Positions 13,295 through 27,200 of a stretch of DNA of 64,000 nucleotides are shown piece by piece; the first letter of the stretch is position 1; each line of letters opens with the position of its first letter. The notes below the pieces were generated by a model. That model worked only from the letters and a program-made list of their open reading frames with translations. It was not told where the DNA came from and did no database searches. Position numbers and translations under genes: made by a program. Source of the DNA: Haemonchus contortus (Eukaryota > Nematoda > Chromadorea > Rhabditida > Trichostrongylidae); contig LS997565.1 of assembly GCA_000469685.2 (NCBI GenBank), positions 41,813,166 through 41,877,165 of the forward strand. The letters run 5' to 3'.

Positions 13295-13641
13295 GATAGT
13301 CACATAGTTTGGTGCGTTAGTGCAGAGGTTTTGGTGATTGGAGTTAAAGTTGAAGATGGCTAACCTCGTAAGTGATTTTCGTTTATGGTGGCCCGGCTAA
13401 AGGTTCGGTAGGGTTTGGTCGGTTAGGTTAAGCTCGCCGGTGCCCTAGAAGTTCATTGTTGGACCTCCACTTTTTGATCAAATATTTTTACGGTGAGAAG
13501 TGTTGGTGAGGCTCATTTCAAGTGGGCATACCCTCTTCTATTGGACTTGCCCCAGAAACTTTTTTTTGAATCAGCCGAACTCATGTGGTTTACCTGTTTG
13601 CAAGCCCAATAATTGGATTCAAGAGAGGCGTAGCATTAATC

Positions 13642-13877
13642 AGTAATGCGCGCGGTGGTAACGGATTCTGATCAAGACAAAGGACGAGGTCTACTCACGG
13701 TAGAAGTGGCTCTTTCGATTCTAACAATTTTACTTCATTTTCCTGTATTGACTCTGGCAGATTACGTTTTCTCTTCTTCAAGGGGGTTCTTCTAGAGGGA
13801 TTGGAAACAGCCAGCTCCACCCTGAATAGTCCTCGTCTGTTGTCTTGATTAGAATCCGTTACTAACGCTAGTATTAC
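13642..13877. repeat. Imperfect inverted repeat, arms about 47 bp, spacer about 140 bp
   Basis: The left arm (13642-13690) and the reverse complement of the right arm (13831-13877) share GTAACGGATTCT, ATCAAGACAA and GACGAGG cores with scattered mismatches. The spacer is AT-rich with no coding signal. This looks like a small foldback or MITE-like insertion. Confidence 0.6.
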
Positions 13878-14289
13878 ATGATTCAAAGGCAATATGCGGT
13901 CTTGTTGCATGAGAGTGGCATGTCAAAAGCTCATATTAATCTACTCAATATCAGTGGGCCAAGGCAATACAATTATTGCAAAACACTAGGTTCATTTTTA
14001 TTATATAAACTATGGTTAGTTGTGTAACATACATAGATACTTACCATACATACTTCCCTCAATTTCGTGAACGAAGGCGCAAAACCATTTCTTTCTGGCA
14101 TTGAAGACAATCATCTACGATTAACTCAGAACCCTATAAAGATGACAGGCCGAGAAACATTCAGCTGCTCCAGCAGATGTTTGACATAAATGACACGCAT
14201 CACCCTATACCATAATAAACTACCTTCAAAATCGTTATATCCTTTCAAGGGTTCACTTAAAGGCACAGTTCGAATTAATTCCGTGAAGC

Positions 14290-15295
14290 TTGTCCGGATG
14301 ACGGGGCCAAAGTGTTCATGCAGAGTAATTCATCGGCGGCGGAGTAAACTAACTGTGCTGATATAAGGCTTTTTTGAACTAGCCATTTCTAAGAATGGAC
14401 GAGGTTACGACGCGAGGGGGTTGTTAGACAAAATGGACAGGCCATCTGCCTTGCATTTGGTGCGGCTATACTCCCTCATCGAAGCGCCTCCGTACGGAAA
14501 GACTCGTTCGCTAGCAATCACACTCGGCTATTCCACATATTCGGTGAACAGTAGTTTCGGCTCTTTTGAAAAAGTGTTGAAGTTTGGCCAGTGAGTTGAC
14601 AAGATCTAATGGCCAATAGATAAGGCGCGTGGAGCTTTGTTTAGAACTTCCGTTCCACTCTAAGCCGAACGGACTACTTCGGCTGCGTTATCACTAGAGA
14701 TAAAGAGTGGTGCCGTTACGGGAATCACATGTTGAAACACCGATGGCTAGATACATCACAAAGGACTAAACTAGCCGTGAGATCAGATGAGTCCAGCAAA
14801 CGATCATTCTCTGCCTCTGATGAGGGTTCGTTGTGTGCACCACTGGAAGCACCTCCATCCCGACGCTGAATCTACTGCGATCGATTGGCAAACTTCAGCT
14901 AATCTCTTCGAGATTCGACAAAGTATATCTCCTTCACGACAGTGCAAGTACACATGACGGCACATATCCAGATCCTGAGACATTGCTGGAAAATTCGAGG
15001 CTCTTTTCGTACAGCCCTATCTACCCTCTTCCGGCTACTACCTAATCCTATCTCTCAGCATTTTACGGGCAAGAAACGGTTTTTGGAAAACTTCAAAAGT
15101 GACGTTACTGCCTTTTTCAGATCGAAACCGTAGGACTTCCAAGGATAGAATTTCGCTCATTGCCTAGTCGTTGGCAACCGATTGTCGATGATGATATTGC
15201 TCCATTGATGTTTACATTGATATTGTATTTTGTTAAAATAAAATTTAGTTGTAAAGAAGTCCCGAAAACGGGCAAACTTTCGAAACAATCCAATA
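14290..15295 (+). mobile_element. Decayed mariner transposon, transposase frameshifted
   Basis: Pieces of a mariner transposase appear in order but in changing + frames with internal stops. A DNA-binding-domain remnant lies near 14530-14590 (FEKVLKFGQ). A catalytic-region remnant at about 14700-14830 reads DKEWCRYGN, then RWLDTSQRTK. At 14910-14960 VYLLHDSASTH corresponds to the LLHDNARPH block carrying the second catalytic Asp. At 15040-15180 are FTGKKRFLENFKSDVTAFF and LPSRWQPIVDDD. A TIR-like end reading inwards as TATTGGATTGTTTCGAAAG closes the element at 15295. The left TIR was not found, so the start is approximate. The element is inactive. Confidence 0.68.
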
Positions 15296-18200
15296 CTATG
15301 GGAACCGGTCGGTTTTAAGAAAAAACGCTCAAACGTTTTTTTTCCCTGAAGTGATTAATGTAGTCTCTACCATACAGGACCACTTCTCTCAGAGAGGACC
15401 CACACCGTTTTGCACTTCCTTCTCAGCTATTTTCAAATGTTGTAATCAACGTTTAGGGACTATCCAAAAAGAGAGTAGGTCTGTATAACTTGTAAGTCAC
15501 TTATCTCAATTTGGCTTTTAATAGAACCGAATTTCTCAATGGGGTGTGATTTGGATCGCTTGGTAAATAGCCCTATTCACCCGAAATGGAACGGTCAGCG
15601 ATTGTTCGGCAAGAGCCGTATGCTCACGAAAACAATTTTTTCCTCAAAACCTCGCAGCTTCGCAGCTCTTCAACGCACCGCCTAAGAACATTGAAATAGT
15701 GCTGTCACCCTCACTCACAACGTCGTCTAAAATTAGCAAGTGAATTCTGATTTTGGTGATATTCTGAACAAATGTAGGCTAGCTCTCGTGGTACAAAAGC
15801 CTCTGAAGCTGGCCAGTGACTTTTTATAGGCGCCACGCACTCACTTCACACCATCGAGGTAGCACATTGAAATCGCGTTTGCATAAAAATAGGCTCTCAG
15901 AATCCAGCAAAAGCAGGGAAGTGTTTTTCAAATCATGTATTGATGCACATTCCATCAGAGATGATAGTAGCCTTAGTTCCAGGGATCAGATCAAATCGAC
16001 CTTCTAAGAGAATGCCCTCGACAGCGCTCAACGTGGACCAGATGTAGTAGAGATTGTTCCGCATGTGAAGATGCCCTCGATGAGCTATCATATTAACTCG
16101 AAGTGCCCTCCAAGAATACTCCGAGCTTTTATTTTCGAATGATAGCTTTTTGTACCTTACCTTGGAGTGTTTCGAAACAATTACCGTCGTTTTTGACGGT
16201 ACCAGGAAAAGTCTGGCGAGTACGGAGAAGGTTATTAACAAAGTAGCAACGCACAGACGACATAGTCACTCCTTGAAGGCTTGTATTCCGCAAGAAGGAA
16301 TTCTTAAATCTCAACCACTTTGAGGGAATGACAAATATGGATTGATGACAAAACGGGCCATTGCCACATTCTTACAGTTGGCTAGAACCCTACATTTAAC
16401 CAGTTTCAAACAATAGTGGCCCCTTTCCGCTAGTGTGTTTTACCAAGGCTTACTTGATTCTTTGGGGAAGATCTAAGACATCATCATAAAACTTTGTATA
16501 GATAGAACACGATATCCAGTGCCATTACTATGCCATGAGCGCATCGAGGCACATGTCTCATCCCTAAAGGGCGCTCTCCCTCCATCTATTCCACATCATA
16601 ATGCTTCACACTACTTCATAAAGTTCCCGGAAAACGATAATAAACATTGAAGTCAAAAAGGTTATGATGGTGCTTTGATAGTTGCTCTTTGAACATCACT
16701 TCAGGCGATACAACCAAATATATGATCCTGTCACGTCCATAACTACTTGTCACGTTCCCGATGAGCCCTTTACCTGATCAACTTTCGTTACTCATCGAAA
16801 TAATGGGCGATTCCCCTGATAGCTCAACTCTCACCATGACTGCTCGCTTTTTGCTATTGTTTTTTGTTCTTTGAGTTTTTCCAGATGATCAATTAATCAC
16901 CACTTTGATGACCTTGTTTTCATCGAAGTAGCATCCGGTGAGAAATATGACGGTTTTTGTAGTTTGTTGTAAAGTTACGTGACAAAATTACGAACATCCT
17001 TTTGGTTACAGTATTCAGTTTTTACTTCAGCTAAATTTAGTCAACAGACGTTACGTTGACAAATAGTTCCGATCGGGTATTCTCCAAGGTTTTTCTCTTC
17101 CATAAATGTATGTACTTGAAAGAGAAAGTCCCATAGTACAAAAACACTTAGGGATCACAACTAAGAGTATCAGGTTTTCCATAATCACTAAATGAGAGGA
17201 GATTAGAGGAGACCAGGGGTACCCTTTCCTTCAACTATAGTCCGACTATCCAAACCAGAACACATGCCTGAACAGCTGACCAGGCCGTTCATCCCTTGGG
17301 GGCCGCTTTATGGCGCCAGGCCCGTATGTTGCAGTAAAATGGACCAGAATGTTGACGGTTTCCTGCAAACCTTTGTATGGGCTGAATGAGTCGGGGATCG
17401 TGTAAAATTAGCTTCAGGAAGCAGATGGATTTTTGCCATGACACCAAAAAAGGGAAGGGACATCACTCTTCACCTATCCTATTTACAAGAACCTTTTTAT
17501 GAAAAAGATTATGGTATCACAAAAACAACGCCATCGCAAGACGTCGGAGGGACCCTATATGGTTCAGATGGTAACTGACAGCACACATCCCTGTTTCGTT
17601 CCCTACCCATGCTTATTTTTAGACGTTGTCGAAGACAACCACGAAGTTCTTTCTCAACTAATGCGCGTCCTATGGTTTTGAGATAGAGGCTCCATATATC
17701 TTCATTTTTCATGACTCAAGGTCTCCTAACAATTTAGAATTCTTTTGACGTAACGAAAAAGTCACTGGCATTCGTACAATGCGCCGTCAACGAGTGGAAC
17801 TACCCGAAACGTTTTTTTGTTGACAAATTGAGGTCACCCGTGTGCACAGTACAAATCCGTCTCACGCACATCTATAGTGACGCTTTTAGCGAGCCTCTTC
17901 AATCATTGGCTGATTTCTTTTTAGCAGTCTATTACGGTCCTTCCTGCTTCGTTTCCATGAGAAGATATTCGTCCCTGAAACGACTAGTTCCCACTAGAAA
18001 CCAAAGGTACTGTAAATAAAATTATCTCAATTTCAAATAAATTCCACGTAGGAGAACCGTCGACTTCGCCCACTTTGCTGATCTGCCCCAAAATAGCGTT
18101 TCCAGACTTTATCAAGGGCAAGCCAGTGCGATAGTTTGTATGGAGCACTAATCTGGATTTAATTTCGAAGCTCCAACCTGAAGGTACGCCCTACCATCTC

Positions 18201-21200
18201 CATCTATGATTTGTGACTTCTCCGGACTTGTTTACGTCTCGTCACCCAGTTTCCAAGGAGTGTTCGACGAAGACCTCCCATGTTTCCACGTAAACTACCT
18301 AGAAAAAAGATCCACGGCACGATACGTTACTATGGAAAGTTGTAATAGTAATAGGGTATTGCTGGATTTGAACAGCGATTTAGGTGAGGAAGAGAAGCGG
18401 GGAAGGAAATGAGAGGGAACACGAATGGAGGAATCCCGAAGACATACCATGATGCCGATGGATCGACTTTGATCACATGGTTTAACAGTTGACTAATCTT
18501 GGTGGGAAAAGATCTCGTAGTTGATCTTTGGACCGCGGACGTGAAAGCGACACCTTACCCATTTTTTTCAGTAGTTCTGCTTTTTCCACTACCCACTTTG
18601 TGGCGCTCCACCATAAAAAATTGCAAGCTGGACCAGAGCAAAAAACTTCGACTACCCATTTCGCAGCTGCCACTTTCGTATATCGTGGTTTCCTAGTTGA
18701 GAATAGAGTTCGGAACTGGATGGAAAGGTAATCAATCTGAATTGTATAGAAGAACAGGAAAGGAGCAATCAATTTTAGAAATACATGCACAGAATTGACA
18801 GCCAGATATTGTTACACATTAATAAATCTACGGAAACCACAGAATTACCATCGCCTTCTTTGGTAGAAATAAATCGGTGCTGTTCCAGTCAGTTGCAGTA
18901 GCTTGAGAGGAGAGATGTTCCTTCTAGGGACAGGGCCTGTGGAGCCACTGTTTCATGGATCTTGTCCCGGAACTCATTACCACAAAGCCTTCTGAACTCT
19001 CCAAACCTACAGGGCTAATGAAATGGAGCTAGAGATGTCCAGGTGAACAGGAGTTTAGTTTGCACATACGCGGACCCCTAAATTCGGGAAATGAGTTTGT
19101 GAATTTGCGGCTGAAGCCCAGTTATCTAGTCCCCGGATAGCACAAGTACGGGTTCGAGTCTTGTCCGAGGGCGAACTTTTGTCCACAACTCGCCAATTTT
19201 GTGAGGCTGAATTAAAGCTTCTCCTCTAGTTTCAGAAACCTTTTACTCTTCCGATGGAAAACCTAAAAGGGCGAGAAATGAACGAAAAGGAACGTATTTT
19301 TCGAAGTTCTAGACGTAGTTCCCCAAGTTCATTCCCAATTGCAATTGAGTGGACTTCATCGCTGGGACAGCTGTCCGTTGGCTCACGTGAAATTGGTGTG
19401 GCGCTCAGCTGCGCCACAAAAAGTGTCCTCCGTTCCTTCCACGAATGTCCCATGCGTCGCAAAAATGAACAGCTGCTGTGTATTGCTGCAGTATCGGGTG
19501 TGATACATTATTTGGCCCAAAGGTCGATGATCAAGGAAGGACGCAGAGAAATGAACGAGAACGTTGTCAAACCTGCATGAAATCAGTGGTTCTAATGAAA
19601 GGAAGGTGTGCAGTACGGGCGGGAGATTCTATGGAAATCAGGTGGGGTAGTGAAAAACTGCCTGAGTGTTCCGTAAGTTAACAACAGTACACCATTCAGT
19701 ACCACCGTCTTTCTTTTCAGAGAATATCAATTTGGAACAGTTCAAATCTCCTGTCCGCTTTGTACGGACGGGTAATTCCCTCATTAAGAGTGAGGATGGA
19801 GCTTCACTCTGTCAACTTGGCAGTTCTTCAAAAGAAGCTTTCTGATGGTTACGGAATTTGTAGAAATCCCCTCCATGGGTAGATCTTTTTCGAGATGATC
19901 ATCGCCTCAGAAGAGGCTTGGCCATACTATGGTTATTGGACGGAGTTCACCTATGTATCATGCCATGAACTTTCATTTATACTCCCGTGCCATACATGGA
20001 TGGAGCCTTCAAATTAATCGGGAAGTAAAGTCGTTGAGATATGAGGAAATCGAGGTTTTTTTCCTCTCAAAACGTAAAGTGCTTCCGGGTTGCTTGAACA
20101 CCTTGGGATAACACCGATAAACAGCCAGTTTCCCCCTAGAGTAATGTAAAAGGATCAAAGGGCAACCTGATCGATAATCTGCTTTTCGTGTTATTTCCTT
20201 TCATGCCCTGAAACGTAGTGTTTTTCACAGAGAACTAAGAGCCAGGATGTGACGATGTAAACAAGCCATTCCACCAACCCTTTTTTCAATTACTTGGGAG
20301 CTATGCATCTCCCAGCGATCACCACTGGGACTATCACAGTTCTTCATTAATCTAATAGCATGGTGAGGTGAAAATCCACACCATTGGCCCAGCTAAGGGG
20401 TTATAGGGAAAAGACATCCTTTGTTTGCAGCTTTCCTGGATCCCAAGCGTTTTCGGCCTTTACAGGACAAGTTTGTCTGGATTCTTCGAGCTATCGCCAT
20501 CCTTAAAGACACGGATCCTTGAATAGAAAAAGAAAACCTGAACTGCTGGCGACTGTCTAAACTGACGGTGCAATTCATTCCAACTTCTCACAACATTTCG
20601 CTGCTGAGAAGAAATGACCCACACAGTTTTAATGAGCGATGTTGGTTGTGAGATGGGATCGGAAGTGCAACCTGGGGTAACCACATGCTGCGAAACTTCC
20701 ACCTAGCCCAGCTAAATGACAACTCACAGTTATCGATTCCAGAAAATAAAAAAAAAGCAAATTTTTTTTAACTCATTCCTTTTTTTGACCCACATAATTC
20801 TGAGCCCCATAGACATGCTGTACATTTTTTTCTCTGAGAAGATGTCGTTTCCGCATAAGATAAGAAAGTGACCTATGTAGAAGGTGTTTTGTCTTTTCCC
20901 AGCACCCTCCTCATCGATCAATTGCTGTTTTTTCTGGTCCCGAGCGGTGATCTGATTAGTTTGTTCAAAAAGGTCGTCCCCGAGGTACGACATCTTGACC
21001 TTCCCCGCATCCAACTACTTTTTCTCTTCAGCATTTTTTTTTTCGCGACCACGGTCACTCTGGCACTCCAAGGGCTTCTCATCTTAATGCAAACGCACTG
21101 GAAACTTCTATTCAGAACATTTTCCTACTTCTGAAGCTTTTCAACAATCTTCCTGACTGGCTGCTTCATTTCTTCATTCATATCCATAGGGCTGATCGGT

Positions 21201-24200
21201 GGGTTTACTGAGCACCGCCTTTTAAACTGAGCTGCGTTCAAAAGGCGACCAAGAAGATTTCGTGTGTGGTTTCTCAGCTGGATAGACCTACATTAGTTCG
21301 ATGATCACTTAAAGGAAAAACGTGGGCCACAGGAATTGTAAAATAACAGCAACAGCCGGGTTAGGTTCACGTTTCCAGGCTTTCTGAAACGAAGCATGAC
21401 GAGGGATGTCAGGCTGTTGTTCACAACACCCGTGAAGCTGTCAGAAAGACTGATGAAATCGTCATTTTTGCGTAAACAGGATTCCCGATGTTACTTTGTG
21501 AGGGAAAAACACGAGATGTCAACTCTCATAGATCAGTTGGTGGTGCCATGCATTTTATATTTATTCAGATTATCGGATCTTGTCACCCAAAATGGCTGGT
21601 GTAGTCCAGCAGTCCCACTGAGTAGTGTTTGTGCCTTCCCAAATAGGAGTGATGCTATTGAACTGGCACGATGGAACTGGATGCGACCAGTTGTGTCCAG
21701 CCTGCAACTATCTGGGGACCGTGCTGACGGTGTCTCTTGCCACTGCGCGTTGACTACCTCTGCTCGTTTCTTCTGCTTGGAGAGCTTTGTTTTCTTGATA
21801 TTTCTGAGTGAAAGCTCCCCATCTACTCATATACTTAATAATATGTACTAACAACAACAATTGCTGCTTTGAACAACTTCGTTGTCAATCATATTTCGAA
21901 CGCTTCTGCCGAAAAATATTTGATGAATAGCTTGTTTGACGACCTAGTCATCGTACAAAAATCTGATCAAAGATCGCTTGCTGAGGATGACTATTTGAAA
22001 TATATCTGGAGTGGTGTCGGTCATATGAAGCCCTTGTTCTGGGGGAAAACCCGATAATCTGCTCTTCTCTGTTATTGTTAGCTCATTCTTGTTTAAAGGC
22101 AGGCAGTAGAAGTTTTGGGAGTAGACGTTCATGGAACTCAGGTGGCAGATGGGCGGCCTTCGCATGGCAAATAATATCCAAGAGGTATTGAAAATTGGCT
22201 CTGAAACTACTTAGACTCCCGACGCCCACTACCTCTCCCACCTTAGCGTCTTGAACTAGCTGTAGTATGCACATTCAACTGGAAAAGCGTTAGCATCCGT
22301 TCAGCTGGTTTGTAGATACTGCATTTGAGAGCATGAGATTTCTACTCACTCATCTGTTCGGTAGTACCCCGATCCTTAGGCTTTCTATAGAGGAGGACTT
22401 GGCCACTTAAAAAAAGACTTCGAATTCCTGCAAAAGAGTCACTAGACACTCGGTCATTTCGAATAGCCATTACGTCGTCTCGTTGGCCTATTTACAAGTG
22501 CAAAAAGAGGGAAGGCTGGACGGGAGTGTCGTCGCGAAGAGCTGAACTATTCTGCGGTTTTCATTTTTCAGGTCATTTCACGCTTTGTTATCAGGAGAGT
22601 TTTCAAGAATCATTTTCCAGTGAAATCGTAGTAAATGAAGACGTTTCTACCTCTAACCTAATTAGTTCTAGTCTGTTCGCGTTCTATAGCCCGTAGTCGC
22701 ATTCTCGACAACATCCAGCATGCCTCCCAGACTAGTCGGATTCCATCCGTTCATCCAGAAACTTGCTTCCAAACACTTCAGTTTTCTTCTTCCCCGATCT
22801 TCGCGTTGTCTCGAAAACGATTTACCAATTTATCGCTCGAGCAATTCCCATTCGTTCATTATTTCCTCGCCAGCCATAATACGAATCAAGCTGCCGACCC
22901 GTTTCCCAGACAGAGCCCTGCCCTTTCCGAGTTTACCCCATCTACACATGTGGGTGAAAGCCCTGAGTTAATTTTTTCAAATTTTCGGATTCTTTTTCCA
23001 TTTTTCCATTCTGCTTTGTCCACAATCTTATCGAATATACAATCCACATGCTGAAGGTGTTATTGAACTGTGAGGGATAAGAAGGATCTGCCGCTTTTTT
23101 CACCCTCAAACCGAATCTTCTTAGAGATTTAATCTGCTTACAGCTATGGGTGAGGCAGATTTCATAGTAGGGATGTCTACTACTAGACTTAAGACCCTAA
23201 TGGAAGCAATCACATGATTTGTATACCCAAATTTACCAGTTTTATTTCCTTCGCCTTCCCTTCTTCAGCCTTGTGAACTGCTGCAGCTTCATTTTCCTAC
23301 TCATTGTCTTCGTTTCTTTTTTTTCATTTCAGTAGTTCACATTTGTGTCCATTTACCCCCTTTGGCCATTCTTGGGAGAATCAAAATCAATGCTTTTGAT
23401 CCAAATAGAGATCTAGAAGCTGGGGAATCCATAGAACACCTCATAGCATGAGCTGATTGTGAGAAGAGGCATGGAATTCATTGGATGTGTATGGCACTTG
23501 GAAAACATGCTTGGTATTCAAATGACGTTCATAGCGAAACGTTCTGGCCCAATCAACAACCTGGAGTCAACCAGTAATTTAATTTTACTGAAATTAAGGA
23601 AGAATCACCCACTGTCTATCAATTTTCTCGTTCCTTCTTTCGAGAGCACGTGGTGTCCGATTTTTGAACTCTGAGCTTCACCAGGAACAGGCCGTTGCAT
23701 GTTGTTGATTGCTATGGGTGGCCCATCGTTGTGTTGTCCCAAAAATCGATGGTGCCTTTCCAGAAAAACCTCGAAGCTCGCGATGGCCTGCCTCCTAGTC
23801 TGATGTTTGGTCGCGGAAGGGCACTCCCATGCCCACGCGTGAAATTGGCATGACTGACTGAGTCTATTCCTTCCGTGGGCAACCAAATAGTTCAACCCGT
23901 TAGTTTACCCTAAGGACTAGCTATGAACGAGCCGGTGGGATTAGTCTGTCTCTGAGCCCTCTGAACCCATAGGGTCTTGCTCAAGACGAGCGTTTTTCTG
24001 CGTTTTTGTTGTTTTTGTGTTATTTTGTTTTTATTTTATTTTTGCCTTTTTATGATCAGAAGTGTCGGATAAGTTTACAATATAATTGTACTGGCGATCT
24101 ATGACTGATTGTAAGAACTAAAAGCAATGGCTTTGGTAGTACTTCCAATCCATCCTCCCTTTCTCATTAAGGAAAACCTCTGCTCAATCAGGTGCTATCA

Positions 24201-27200
24201 AAATTTTTAGGAAATTTCTAGCTGCTACTCGACAAAGGGTTCAACCTGATGGGTGCAAATCAATTAGTGAGTCAGCGCTTGGCCTCGTGCTCTTTCGAAT
24301 ATCCCAAGTGCAACACACCATCTATACTTCAGATATACTTCTTTCCTGTTCAATGTACGGCAAAGAACCTGTACAGAAGGGATTTTCAGCGAGCCTTTGC
24401 ATGAATATCTTCTTCTCTATTATCGAGCCTAAGGCACTCCCACCGCTCCATTCCCTGGAATATGTTAGTCAGTAGTTGTTTCTTTTTTCTCAAGGGTAGC
24501 GGTTAATGGCATTAGCTCTACCCTCATCCATGGGCCAAATCCAATTAATTCTGCTCTAGCTAGACATCCCTCGAAGTTTCGAAATAGTAAGGCCGTGGCA
24601 AATATGTTCCTTTTTGTCTGTTGCATCACGCAAGTCGCAATCTAATATTTCCGACACATTTCTTTTATTATTAATGCACAAATTAATACTCGGATATAAT
24701 TTATGATATTTTTGAAACTAGTAATATTTAGCTAGCATCTTCTATATTCGTAAGGCGAAATCCCGCGACTGCAAAAAATCTCAGATCACAAGCACAGCCT
24801 AGGATGCCTTCCAGTCTACTGAAGAGCACAACGGAAGAGTATCCATTGGTTTGGCGTCTATCTTGGGCACGTCGAAGCGGAAGCTGGACTACTACCCTGG
24901 ACATCCCTTTATCGCTTTCTATTACATTTAGGTATTCAATTTGTAAGGTATTATAAGCAACCTTGACGATTCTAAATAGGCTACTAAGGCACGTGAAGTA
25001 GGAAGCTGTTTCACATGCGACGGAGTAAGTACATAGGCTATTATTAGTGTGGCTTGCACCAGCTTGCCCGAGCAAGCTTTACATCATATTTCCGTCAGTT
25101 TTTTTTGACAAGGAATTTATCGGAACCAGTCTGTTTCCAGACTGCGGGTTTTTGCAAAACATTGTGCCAACATTGCCATTACCTTTCACCCCGAAGGACT
25201 ATGGGAGAGTGTATGATCATCCTATACTGACGATAATGGGTAATAATTGGTAGTATATGAAGGTACGATGACTCACGTGAGAACAGATATGAATTCGTAG
25301 GGACAGGAGTGAGGTAGACCGTACGGGATCAACGAAAGACTAAAAAGGTAAGAACTACTTCTATTATCTCGAAAATAAAAAGGGCGTCTAGGACAAACCC
25401 AACTCTGAGCCCTTCAGGTTCTCTCTATTTCGTCACTGGTGGACTTCGCAATGAGTACACTAATTGGATTGTCTACGGTCCCTCCATGGGTGCTGGCTAG
25501 ATAAATTCGACGAGTCAATCGTGTCTAGTGAACTGCCGAGTAAGATCCCTACAGCTCTGCTGGTCATACTTTATAGAAAAATGGTCATCTCCAATATGAG
25601 ACCTCTTTCGTGGTATATTGCTTAGAAACCCTCTGTACTTCTCCGAGAAGCATCATCTATGGCCCGAACTCGCTACGGAGACGTTTCGCCACCATGGTTT
25701 CCTTTTCCTGCCAATTCCGCTATGCCACCAAGGCTTGCCTGCTTTCCTGTAGGGGTGTTCCGTTGATCAAATGGAAATTTCAAGGATATAAACCTGCTGT
25801 TCATTGACAAACCCGAAAACAACAGGGAATTACGGTGCTTCTGTTCCCTTTCGAACAATTCTGCTGTCAAACAGCCGACTGCAGGCTGTTGTAAAACTTG
25901 TTTGGTGAGAGTGCTAGTTCAACAACTGATGGGCTTTTTCCCGGTCGCACGTGAATGACCTCTACTTTCACATAAACTTGGGAGAGAGCTTTTTTTTCAA
26001 TGGCTAATGCATGAATGAGTTATGCTCTGCTCTAATAATGGACAAGATCGATGTTGGAAAAATGGTGGTAAAGGTAAAGCTGTGAATATATGTGAAAGGT
26101 AGGATTGAGGTGGTTCGCTGAATACCTCAGGCCGTTGTTGTTAGGCAGGGCAATCAGAGAACGACTTGGGCCCAAGGGCCCAACAGTAAGCTGCAGGAGA
26201 GACGTAATAGTATCAATAATAACTATTATCATAATGAAGGCATCAAATAATGAATCAACAAAACTCAGTAGAAACTTTTATTGTTATGACCCCGACTGTC
26301 ACTCCGTCAAGGTAGGTAGTAGAGATCGGTCCAATTGTCCTTTCAACTTTCAGGCGAAGAGGTCAGCGTCATCCGTCTTAGGCCATGGCCCTGTTCGTGC
26401 ATCTTAGACGCATCTGGCCCGTTTCCCACTTCCAAGTTTCCCCTCACGAACTCGTATTCCATTAGTTACGAGCCTAGCTCGCAATTGAGACCATTTGCGT
26501 ACAGAAAAAACATCGACTCGTCTTCCAGTCGGACATGGACTGACAACTGGATGCTCATCTGGTTTATTACAATAGCTGTGGAGACCAACCAATATGAAAG
26601 GCAATTTCCTTTCAGACATGTCTATCATGAATTGGCTGACATTAAGAGATAAAAAGAGTTTTATTGGTCTAGGCTAGTTTCCATGAGCAACATGAATTGC
26701 TGAGAGATGTGTCTTTTTACAGCCTTAAAGTCGACTATTCACTCAGGGATTTCCGTGTTCCCTGGCCAATGATTAATTTGATTCCTCAGGTGGCCCCTAG
26801 ATAAATCACCCTTTAAAAACTTGTCATAGGAATGTTGACAGCAAGCTTGTTGAGCCAGGGACTCAGTGTAAGCCGAACGAGTGGTGCACTTTCCCGATCG
26901 CACGTGAAACGTCGTTAGATTTCATGTGTTTTCGGGAAACAGCGTTTTAAGTATAGTATTACATGATAACAGGTGATAAGGGGATTGTAATATCTTCATA
27001 CGAGAGTATAATCGGGATTGAAAAGACAAGCTCTCAAGAGAGGTCATCTACACTTATCCAACACATGACAGGATAAGGGCAAAGGGCTCAGTGTCCTAGA
27101 TCCTAGATTTCGAGGAGCTCGTCTTCCATTCCTAGACCGAGCTCCCTTAATAATAGTGGAAGGCTTCGGATGTAGTGGAAGGCTGGAGTGATTCAACCGA

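Noticed and set aside
17499..17712. Suspected reverse transcriptase fragment on the minus strand
   Set aside because: None of the RT blocks seen in the real RTE remnant at 57-58 kb could be matched here.
21396..21851. 151-codon ORF, the longest in the window
   Set aside because: No family resemblance, no splice context and no RNA-level signal. An ORF of this length is expected by chance in 64 kb.
24728..25075. 115-codon minus-strand ORF with some transposon-like flavour
   Set aside because: No catalytic motif or element end could be found, so it cannot be named.
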